Positions 57,301-64,000 of a DNA stretch of 64,000 nt are shown here, piece by piece. The DNA comes from Saccharina japonica (lineage: Eukaryota > Sar > Phaeophyceae > Laminariales > Laminariaceae). The notes beneath the pieces were generated by a model. The model saw only the letters and a list, made by a program, of their open reading frames with translations, was not told the DNA's origin and made no database searches. The DNA lies in assembly GCA_008828725.1 (NCBI GenBank), contig MEHQ01002099.1, positions 1-64,000 on the forward strand. The letters run 5' to 3'. The position numbers and the translations under genes are program-made. Positions within the stretch are counted from its first letter, which is position 1; each line of letters opens with the position of its first letter.

Positions 57301-60300
57301 GAGCACTCGTTGTCACAGAGGTCTTCCGAGTTCGGGGACAGCGTACCCACGAAATCTTCCGCCGGGGTAGGTTGGGGAGTCTGCGGAGTAGTCTCGACAG
57401 CCGCGGTAGGCGCCGGCGTCCCTACCGCTCCCATAGGCGCGGTAGTCGGGGCCACAGCCGGTTCAGTGGGCATTATCGTTGGCACCTCAGCCAGGGGAGT
57501 CGCGGTAGGCATCACGGCGGCCACAGGAGACTCAGTCGCAGCGTCTGACGAGGAGAAGAGGACGGAGGAGGGAGGGGCGGCGGCGGCGGAGGGGGCGGCG
57601 GTGGGAGCGGCGGGAGCGGCAGCAGGAGCAGCAGCAGCAGCAGCAGCGGCAGCGGCGGGAGCGGCAGCAGGAGCAGCAGGTTGCACGGAAAATGGAGGGG
57701 GGGAAGGGAGAGGAATGGGTGTCGGCCTCTTGTCCGCTTCCGCCGTGGGGGTCGCAGAGGGGGGCGCACTAGCAGGAGCAGCCGAAGGCTCCTGCATTAA
57801 ACTCGTCGGCTCGGCGGTAATATCCGCCGGCGCGCCTACCGGGATGGGGGTAGGGCCAGGGGTGGGAGCGGGTCCCACAACGGTGGGAGAGGGGGGGGGG
57901 GGTGAGGTCGGCTGAGAAGCAGCCGGTTGCGAAGTTGGTAGTGAACCATTCGGTAACACGGTCGGTCTCAACGTCGGTCGTCTAGTAGTAGAATCGCTCG
58001 CCGGTACGGCAGTCGGCGCGGGGACCGGAACGGTCCTCAGAATCTGCGTCGGAACCGTACTCGGAATCAGCGTGTGAAACGTTGCGATCGGAATCGCGGT
58101 AGGCATCGGAATCGGTTGTGGCGTAGGTGAACGAACAGGCGAAGCGCTTGCCGGGATTTCTGACGTACCAGTACCAGCCGGGTTTGACGAGGGCTCTGAC
58201 GTGGAAGGCTTAGAAGTCGGATTCGCGGCGGGCGGCGTTGGGGCTGGGGTTGAGGGCGGGATGGTAGGGGGGGCAACGGGGTTCGTCGTGGCAACAACAG
58301 GCGGCGTCGTTGGAGCAACCGCTGGCGCAACCGTGCTAACCGGTATTTCCGTGGGGGCGGCGATCGGCGCCTCTACTGGCGCTTGGGTAGGTTCATCCGT
58401 ACCGACAGTAACTGGAGCTGAAGAAGGTTCCACAGTAGCAGCAGCTGACGGTTTCGTAGTAGGGTCTGCGGTGGGCGGAGTAGTGGGTGGGATTACGGGA
58501 CTACTGGTGGGAGGCGTACCGACGGGTGCAGCCGTGGGCTCTGGGACGGGCGGTGGGGTCGCGGCTGCGGTGGGCTCTGGCGTGAGGGCAATGGGCGCCG
58601 CCGTCAGCTCCGCGGTAGGCCTCGGCGTGGGCGCAACGGGAGCAGGTGTTTCTGGAACCTCAGCAGCGGTGGGCTCTGGGGTCGGGTTCGGCGTTGGCTC
58701 TGGCGTCGGCTCGGGTGTCGGTAATGGGGTCGGTGCGGTGGTCGGTTCCGGCACAGGGGGGTCGGTCGCTGCCGCCGTGGGCTCCGCTGTGGGCTCTGCG
58801 GTCGCTTCGTCAGTAGGGGCGGCAGTAACGGTGACCACGGGGGGGGAAGTGGTCGCCACGGGAGCCGTAGTGGACGTTTCAACTATGGTTGGGCTGGGCG
58901 TTGTGTCCAATTGGAGAAGTCGCTCGGCAGGCGGCCGGGCGGAGGGGTTTTCCATCGATGGCGGCGTTATACTGTCGCGCTCCACCTGTGACAAGTGATG
59001 GGAGCGAAAGAAGGGGGGCAGGGGAGGGGGGGGGAGGGGGAGATAAAACGTGTTGAGTATGTCAGTCTTGAGGAACAATACGCGCTGCGATTCATAAAAA
59101 GTAAATAATACGCCGCACCTGGTTCCAAAGCTCGACAGCCTTATGATAAATACAATTTACGTATGATATAATACCAGGTATATTAAACCAGTAGCCGATA
59201 CGCGTGGGAAACAAAATCACACGGTTTCGACCGGCATCAACACCAGTTTTTTATTGTTATTAGTACAAATACTGATGACTTATGACAAGACACGAGGCCG
59301 TCGATCGCTTCGCTCACGACTTGACGAAACTCATAAACCATTACCTGGTAATACCCAACAGGGGCACCGGCACTTCCTTCTCCTACCGCTCGCTGTATAT
59401 AAATGTACAACACCAACTACACCCACCCCTAATATCAATAGTAAGAGCTCCGAGTACGTATATATACTATAAATATTATAGCTATATACATATGTATATA
59501 CCCGTATGATAGCCACCTGGGGAAAACGAACATCACAAAAAAAACTCTTCAAAGCTGAATAAAAGAAGTACGAAGCCACCAGGCGAGCAACACCGACCAG
59601 CCCTAACGAGTTTGTAGTTGTTAGGGAGGACGATAGTAAATAGAACCCAATAATGTGCTAGGTAAAAGAGGGGGAAAATATAGGGTTTTGTGTCGTATAC
59701 CGGCGTTTTGTGTCGTATACCGTAGGACGCTATTTACTATAAAATGGTCCCCGATAATCGTAGTTATATATACGTAACACATGAAACAAAAACTACACTG
59801 CTAAACGTGTACGTATACGAATACACAGCAGTAAAATCGTTTTTTTTTTTTTTTTTTTCCCCATCCCATTTGTTATCTTCGCCCTTCCTTTCTCCTTCCT
59901 ATTAATAGTCGTAACTCAGATCCGGGGTAAAATCGATGTACAATACAAAAAAAAAAAAAAAAGGTGCTGGCGGATCCCTCTCACCGTGTAGGAGAAGCTT
60001 GCGCCGTGGGCCCCGTGGCATACGCGTCCTCCCTCTCTCAACACGTCATGCGCTTCGCCAACCTGCGATTGGTAACGGTTCCAAGAATCGTTCCGAGGAC
60101 CGTTCCAACGATCGTTTCAAGGATATCAGTTGGCAGAAGCGACAGGGGGGGGGGGTGTTCCATTTACTATCAGCGGATGTATACGATATACATGGAATAT
60201 GACCGTGCTTACAAACGGGTGAGAAATCTGGGGTTCGTGTGTAGCGGGATTGACGATATATATAGCACATGTACTTCTGTGATGTTTTGCATGCAAGCCA

Positions 60301-62775
60301 TACACCGCCACCGTCATGCAGGCGCTAGCCAGCTGTCAAAAAAGCAGAGCAACACGCCTCCCAAATGGCCCTCAAATACTCTGGCGAAGCAGGAAAAAAA
60401 AAACAAGAGGAAACTTGCCACCAGCAAGCAGCCACAGGCCCAGCCGCCAACAGCGGTCAACGAGGACTCTGATTGTACCAAGAGCGATTTCGCGAAAAAC
60501 GAGCCAAACACTATTTGAGTAGAACAACTACGTACCGGGTGGCAGGTACCGAACAAATAACGGAAACGAACGTTCCGTGTTCGTGATTTGTGATTATGGA
60601 GGTTAAGGTTCGAACAAACTCAGAATAGGGCGGAAGAAAAACAAAAACAAAAAAAAGTCGCCAACAACTATTAATAAAAGCGGGGACCCCAGCGGGACAA
60701 AATATAAAATCTCGCCAAAAAACAAGACAAAGTACAGGTAAATGTCATACCAGGTACATCTTTACCCTGCACTCGTATTTATATATACCTGATACCTGAT
60801 ATACCAGGTATGTCGTGTGATGCATGGCCCTCGGGGACAACATTGAATAAGTTTTAACGAAAATACAGGCGGCGTCAGTAAAAGCAAAAAAACAAACGGT
60901 GCCTAAAAGTGTCTCCAACCAGTTTAGTCTTCTACCGGGATATATCAAACGTACCTGGTATCGGATTATTACGTACATCAGTCACTGCGCAAGCTTACAC
61001 CCGGTACCAGGCGGTGAATACCTGGTCAAGAGAAACGGGCCGGCACCCCGACGAAAGAGAGAGCACGCTACGTATACAGCAGATTTGCTGTTCACCCTTT
61101 TTAGACCTGCAAAATGTATCCCACACTAATTTTAACTACTAATAGTTCGTCCCCCAAATTCGTGCTACCAGTTCTTGAGGGCTCAAGAGAGACCAAATCG
61201 GGTGGACCCGCCTACAGTTGACCTATATAGTAATATAGTAATAGTTCCCACTGCTGCGCCGCGCAAGAGGGAACGCTACATACAGCAATATTAGTACCTG
61301 GTAGTAGTTAAGAGGTGCTTTCGGCCTGCGCCACCTCTCTTAACGCCTAAACCCTTTGAGGACTACAGTCCCCTTTTGGGGACAAATTACTTAGAATTAG
61401 AGTGGTTTGTCCCCAAAACGGGACTGCAGTCCTCAAAGGGTTAAAAACTGGCTGGTCTCACGTATTTGGGGACAAATTAATCGGAATTTGTGTGGGAAAA
61501 TTTGTTCAGTTCTGAACGGGCTAAGGGTCGTTCTTATCGAACAACTTTTCCCCAAAATTTCCAAATAAATAAATTAAAAAAAAAACAGGAAAATCAAGAA
61601 AAAACGGGATTTATTTGGAAATTTGGAATTTTTACAGAGGGCAAAATATTTTGAAGGCTTCGCATTCCAAAATTTGGAAATTATTTTTGGAAAATATGGA
61701 AGTCCTAAAAATTGCGGGAATTTTTTTGGAAAATTTGGAAAAACGTTGCTCGAAAAGAACGACCTTAAGTCTCTCAAGTTTCTGAAATCGGGGCACCCAC
61801 CGTAACAGTATACGAGGTACTATATTAACAATATCAACCCGTATATATCGGACTTGAAGGCACCGTAACAGTATACGAGGTACTACTGTATATTAACAAT
61901 ATCAACCCGTATATATCGGACTTGAAGGCACGCCATGCCATATATATACCATAGTATGCCGTATGTATATGATAAGGGGGAAAAGCGTCGGAAAAAAAGC
62001 GACTCACGGTCGCACGTATGTATAATACTATTAATACAAGCAATTCTATAAAACGGGAAGCATCTATTCAACAAGCAGGCTCTGCTTGCTGAGGGAGACA
62101 TGCTGCAAAATATGATGCCCGCCTTTCACCCAGCATGGCACTACGAGTACGAGTACTGCTTGTTATGGGAGGGAGGCCATATAGCCATAGTACTCGGAAC
62201 CTAGGATGAACGGAAAAAAACATGCATCCCGATAACTACAAACACCTCAATATGGTTCTCATTACCCATGCATCCCAACAACTACTGTATAAACACCTCA
62301 ATAAGGTTCTCATTACGAACTGGTCCCACATATTTGGCGACAAACTACTTGGAACTAGTGTGGAATATTTTTTTCAGTTCTGAATGGGTTACTATTAATA
62401 ATAGTACTATTAAAACTGTTATTAATAGTACTATATATTACATATTACTATATTTGGGGACAAACTACTTGGAACGAGTGTGGAATATTTTTTTCAGTTC
62501 TGAATGGGTAATACTAATAGTACTATTAAAACTGTTATTAATAGTACTATATATTACATATTACTCCTCCTGCGCGCTCCCACAATAAAAACATGTATAC
62601 GTACACGGTTGGTGATAAAGCAGTCAGTACCTGGCATGGCTTCGGTTGTCACACCTGGCTACGAGGACCGCGTACAAATGACAAACATGATGGCGACATA
62701 CCTCGCACGTGACGATGGATCGGAGCAGGTTGTCGTACACAGTCAGGACTACGGGGGCCTTCCCGTCAACGCAAC
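46728..62775 (-). CDS. Mucin-like type I membrane glycoprotein, at least 12 exons, 5' end open
   Basis: Exons (5' to 3'): 62775-62702, 60062-59985, 58985-57155, 56573-56438, 55544-55446, 54986-54858, 54488-54421, 53891-53773, 51951-51874, 51337-51185, 48961-48569, 47825-46728. Phases agree at every join; one donor (55446) is GC or the exon ends at 55442. The product, over 1,400 residues, has a Cys-containing N-terminal part, a Pro/Thr/Ala-rich stalk of about 500 residues with PTPEPT-type and Ala-Pro runs (likely O-glycosylated), Cys-bearing ectodomain exons, one membrane helix (IIIPAVTAVVLLMICGCF) with a basic CCYRHRKGK stop, and a cytoplasmic tail of about 470 residues rich in Ser, Gly, Tyr and Asp. 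Likely a cell-surface or cell-wall-contact protein. I recognise no named family; the start codon and signal peptide were not found. Confidence 0.8.
48569..48961 (-). CDS. Mucin-like membrane protein, transmembrane exon
   Basis: 131 codons between acceptor GTAACAG and donor GTGCGG. Short acidic juxtamembrane part, one hydrophobic helix, a Cys/Arg/Lys-rich inner border, then a soluble stretch. Confidence 0.85.
49054..49311. repeat. About 80-90 bp tandem repeat, three units
   Basis: Each unit contains GTGATGTGGATACCAGG, TATCCCCTAGAT, TACCGCCT and AGTATCACTATAATCCTTC. Lies in an intron of the mucin-like gene. Confidence 0.9.
49516..49602. mobile_element. TTAA-bounded small element, cleanest copy
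   Basis: 87 bp with TTAA at both ends: TTAACCCCCTAGAACCGG and CAGTTCTGAATGGGTTAA, around GGGGACAAACTACTTG. The TTAA target and CCC ends recall piggyBac-type MITEs. Confidence 0.8.
49796..49825. repeat. (CAG)n microsatellite
   Basis: Nine to ten CAG triplets in an intron. Confidence 0.95.
49857..50450. repeat. Direct repeat pair of about 85 bp
   Basis: 49857-49945 and 50362-50450 share CACGAGGCCAGG, CGTCGCTGTA/CGTCACTGTA, CGCTCGGCTTG and GGTCTAACACTTGAA. Intronic, of unknown origin. Confidence 0.7.
50862..50935. repeat. (TTA)n microsatellite
   Basis: About 70 bp of TTA and TAA triplets. Confidence 0.95.
51050..51137. repeat. Family Y repeat, inverted relative to 37467
   Basis: ACAGCTGTGAGCTCGAGGAT, GTCGAAACTCATC and ATACTTCGATCGCGCG, matching 5745-5840. 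Confidence 0.8.
51185..51337 (-). CDS. Mucin-like membrane protein, ectodomain exon
   Basis: 51 codons, phase 0 at both ends; acceptor AACCACAG, donor GTAACT. LGGDESGLVYARPTAVDYDT with one Cys (GGSYCDGDAFEV). Confidence 0.8.
51355..51418. repeat. Short minisatellite (GCAAGGCAGG)
   Basis: Six imperfect units just upstream of the ectodomain exon acceptor. Confidence 0.9.
51874..51951 (-). CDS. Mucin-like membrane protein, small ectodomain exon
   Basis: 26 codons, phase 0; acceptor TGTCCAG, donor GTGAGT. SKTFTSSTLRCSNDEKFVS with one Cys. Confidence 0.75.
52359..52490. mobile_element. MITE family M1, copy 10
   Basis: Both ends nearly perfect (TATTACGGGCGACCATAGTA and complement), intronic. Confidence 0.9.
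52843..53057. mobile_element. Foldback element FB, copy 2
   Basis: Same hairpin as 9954-10167, with the AGGATCTTGGGG loop in the same orientation while the outer arm variants are exchanged. Intronic. Confidence 0.85.
53773..53891 (-). CDS. Mucin-like membrane protein, ectodomain exon
   Basis: 39 codons plus two bases; acceptor GGAGCAG, donor GTAAGC. GTECESSSLEYSWSVTDEKY and CDDGEGD; two Cys. Confidence 0.82.
54335..54370. repeat. Poly-C tract
   Basis: Near-continuous C run about 50 bp beyond a coding exon; likely length-variable. Confidence 0.95.
54421..54488 (-). CDS. Mucin-like membrane protein, small ectodomain exon
   Basis: 68 bp; acceptor TAAGCAG, donor GTGGGT. SSYTSQDGECNGDFEVIR; the phase into 53891 is exact. 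Confidence 0.75.
54858..54986 (-). CDS. Mucin-like membrane protein, ectodomain exon (frame uncertain)
   Basis: Acceptor TTTTCAG. If the previous exon uses the GC donor at 55446, this exon reads LRHPPGFKSTT..GPAW to donor GTAGGG. If it ends at 55442, it reads LAAPPGIQVNHYNPKGNLV and should stop earlier (GTCCGG). Both options keep phase. Confidence 0.45.
   Translation of the reverse strand, partial: LAAPPGIQVNHYNPKGNLVHVQELAMFYYCRRLVRIGGSGLV
55446..55544 (-). CDS. Mucin-like membrane protein, ectodomain exon
   Basis: Acceptor CACTGCAG; TAANDPDLMMLTLSNDADDC and ASGIAITGGGT. The donor is GCGAGT at 55445 or GTGGAG at 55441. Confidence 0.65.
56362..56424. repeat. (GATCT)n pentanucleotide repeat
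   Basis: About twelve GATCT units directly downstream of a coding exon; a GATC-family outlier. Confidence 0.96.
56438..56573 (-). CDS. Mucin-like membrane protein, Cys-rich exon
   Basis: 136 bp; acceptor GTTGCAG, donor GTGAGT. DDGWPECPCCVAEGLGLDPQ and TEACEAEVEPVTPTPSPAS: four Cys followed by a Pro/Thr segment. Confidence 0.85.
57013..57112 (+). mobile_element. Dispersed repeat family X, fragment
   Basis: GGTTGGTGAAAACCCAACGTG, quoted in part as GGTGAAAACCCAACG, to ACATGAGTACACCACA; in the intron next to the stalk exon. Confidence 0.75.
57155..58985 (-). CDS. Mucin-like membrane protein, Pro/Thr-rich stalk exon
   Basis: 1,831 bp without a stop; acceptor GTCACAG, donor GTGAGT. About 520 residues of Pro, Thr, Ala, Val and Ser with PTPEPTPEPTPNPTPEPT-type repeats and an Ala-Pro run, then a Cys block (CDNECSNPPEEYLATYKDYR, CNGGDALPGCLDSG, DCRTCYI). 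Confidence 0.92.
59618..59757. mobile_element. MITE family M1, copy 11
   Basis: Diverged copy with an internal duplication of TTTTGTGTCGTATACCG; intronic. Confidence 0.78.
59838..59928 (-). mobile_element. tRNA-derived SINE, strongly 5'-truncated copy
   Basis: A run of about 22 T (the A-tail) followed by the 3' end of the SINE body to CAGATCCGGGG; 57 bp from a coding exon. Confidence 0.8.
59985..60062 (-). CDS. Mucin-like membrane protein, upstream exon
   Basis: 26 codons, phase 0; acceptor AATCGCAG, donor GTGAGA. GEAHDVLREGGRVCHGAHG. Confidence 0.7.
61347..61444. mobile_element. TTAA family, perfect palindrome copy
   Basis: Inverted repeat ACCCTTTGAGGACTACAGTC...CAGTCCTCAAAGGGT around GGGGACAAATTACTTAG; directly abuts another copy (61441-61524). 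Confidence 0.8.
61441..61524. mobile_element. TTAA family, copy
   Basis: TTAAAAACTGGCTGGTCTCA to CAGTTCTGAACGGGCTAA. Shares a TTAA with the preceding copy. Confidence 0.75.
62313..62512. mobile_element. TTAA family, two tandem copies
   Basis: 62313-62390 and 62449-62512, both with GGACAAACTACTTGGAAC and TTTTTTTCAGTTCTGAATGG. Separated by A/T-rich ACTATTAATA repeats. Confidence 0.8.
62702..62775 (-). CDS. Mucin-like membrane protein, most upstream exon found
   Basis: 74 bp; acceptor GCTTCTAG, donor GTATGT. CVDGKAPVVLTVYDNLLRSI ending VTCE. It begins in a split codon, so at least one more 5' exon exists. Confidence 0.7.
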
Positions 62776-64000
62776 CTAGAAGCGTTTCAAGTCCGATTAG
62801 ACACACACATACATACATAGAACAGCACACAATCAAAAACCCACACACACACCAAAGAACCCCCAAGAGAAGCGATCGAAGCACGACAGAAAGCGGTACA
62901 AAACGCAGCACCAACAGCATCACGGCAAGGTAGAACACAAACAAACAAAAAAAACGCAAAGACCAGCACAGAAAAGAAAATGCAAAGTACAGCACCAAAA
63001 ACATCACCGATAGGCAGCACAAAAAAGAAGACAAGGAAGGAACGCAAAAAGGCAGCACGACAAGCAGAACGGACGGAAAAGGCAGCACAAAAACAAGCAG
63101 CAGCACGAGCGGGGCAAGAAAAGGACGGAAAAACAGGGCGTAAGCTCGATGTCCATCACACGATTTCAAGTTTCATTGCTGCTGCTACCGTGATACATAT
63201 TGCCTGTACGTACACAGCAATTACACGAGTAAAAGTATGTGCCAGAGGGCATGATTTGAGGTGACGACTCGTACTTATATTCACAAATGAGGATGAGATG
63301 TAACAACAATATTTACACGCCAAATACGTAGATACTCGTATTAATAGAGGGTTTATGTTCTTAACGATAAATTTCGCAGAAAGAGGGACGCAAAATGAAT
63401 ATTGCACATTGATCTCACATCAATAGAGTGTTTGCGATAGAAGTAAATAAAAAAATACTTTCCTTCCGCTAAAAAAAGTGATTTCCCTTCCCTTCACGAT
63501 TTCGGTGTGTTTGCGATAGAAGTAAACCCAAATCCTGCAGGCGACGCCTCCGAAAATACCAAGGGAAGAGGGGTGAACAAAAAAAAAACGAAAACAAAAA
63601 CTAGCGTACGAGAGGAACGGCAGCCCAGCAACGGTGGGGGCGGCAGGGATAACCGCAGTGCCGCCGCTGCCACGACCGCAAGCAGCAGCACAGTTGGCTG
63701 CAGCTACGTGGCGGCAGCTAACGGCAGCGTCTGCTCCAGCAACATAAACAAACAGCATCGGCAGCCCCACCAGCAGCAGCAGCAGCAGCAGCAGAGCAGC
63801 AGAAGCAACAGCTTCCGTTTTTGCTTTTTTCGATTTTGCGACCGACTATTCTTCTCGTCGTGTGCTGCTCCTGCTGCTGCCCTCGACCAACGCGCGACAC
63901 CGCGCGACCGCCGGCGCCCCGCTAGCAAAATCCAACACCGCTCGTCCGTGTCATACTCTAGCTACACCTCTCAAGCCTCTGTGCTCCCATCGGTTGTTGT
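62776..64000. other. Presumed 5' intron or upstream region of the mucin-like gene
   Basis: A/C-rich imperfect CAGCAC..AAAA repeats (62800-63130) and a CAG-rich stretch (63765-63800). A minus-strand leader-like frame starting near 63758 (MLFVYVAGADAAV) has no matching donor and is not called. Confidence 0.4.

Noticed and set aside
57268-58998. Long plus-strand open frames (215 and 265 codons) rich in Val, Gly and Ala
   Set aside because: They are antisense shadows of the Pro/Thr stalk exon; GC-rich repeats keep the complement open, and no splice or domain support exists.
59964-60110. Plus-strand ORF LADPSHRVGEACAVG
   Set aside because: Overlaps the minus-strand exon 60062-59985, which has both splice sites and exact phase; the plus frame has no partner.
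62637-62779. Plus-strand ORF beginning MASVVTPGYEDRV
   Set aside because: The minus strand gives a segment with ideal acceptor and donor that fits the phase of the membrane protein gene; the plus frame is its shadow.
62624-63169. Minus-strand ORF of hydrophobic residues (181 codons)
   Set aside because: Produced by A/C-rich GCACAAAA repeats; composition mimics membrane segments. Only the last part, 62775-62702, has splice support.
1564-63928. Operons, ribosome-binding sites, riboswitches, attachment sites
   Set aside because: The window is eukaryotic with spliced genes; none of these applies or is seen.

Overview
The window is nuclear DNA of a eukaryote with large, intron-rich genes. I read it as a stramenopile alga, most likely a brown alga. 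The grounds are many phase-matched GT-AG introns of 0.3 to about 6 kb, a heavy load of short palindromic transposable elements and minisatellites, TTAGGG-type interstitial telomeric motifs, and a PDZ-FKBP protein and a Pro/Thr-rich membrane glycoprotein of a kind I associate with that lineage. The lineage call is inference; no organelle, bacterial or viral gene is seen.

Four genes can be reconstructed by joining exons whose reading phases agree. (1) Minus strand, 4149 to at least 1626: hydroxymethylglutaryl-CoA lyase with a mitochondrial-type presequence. Its last exon or exons, carrying the GGCPYA loop, lie off the left edge or were not found. (2) Plus strand, 4667-11207: a six-exon tubulin-tyrosine-ligase-family protein of 519 codons, divergent from gene 1 across 517 bp. 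(3) Plus strand, about 16392/18139 or 20091 to 40773: a PDZ-like domain joined to an FKBP-type peptidyl-prolyl isomerase, scattered over 20-24 kb. Its possible signal-peptide exon and upstream region sit in fresh tandem duplications. (4) Minus strand, 62775 (or further right) to 46728: a roughly 1,400-residue type I membrane protein with a Pro/Thr/Ala-rich mucin-like stalk, Cys-containing exons, one membrane helix and a long low-complexity cytoplasmic tail. Genes 3 and 4 converge on 40.8-46.7 kb.

Most of the rest is repeat. Two overlapping tandem duplications (units of about 1,818 and 1,747 bp) fill 12752-19637. A 2,473-bp hAT-like element (22324-24796) with an 8-bp target duplication sits inside an older dispersed repeat. 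I also see an 11-copy foldback MITE family (here M1), a TTAA-bounded family of about 85 bp, Tc1/mariner- or pogo-like elements with CAGT ends and TA targets, two copies of a 214-bp hairpin element, a tRNA-headed SINE family, a GATC-rich element family, and many minisatellites. The 3' end of gene 4 is repeated as an inverted copy across a poly-G tract and an undetermined base, which may be real or an assembly fault.

The most unusual signal is at the smallest scale. Short self-complementary motifs (CTATTAATAG, TACCTGGTA, TACAGCAGTA, TACTGTA) are scattered everywhere, and they appear as 5-9 bp insertions or fillers that distinguish otherwise matching repeat copies. This looks like a record of a break-repair or element-excision process.
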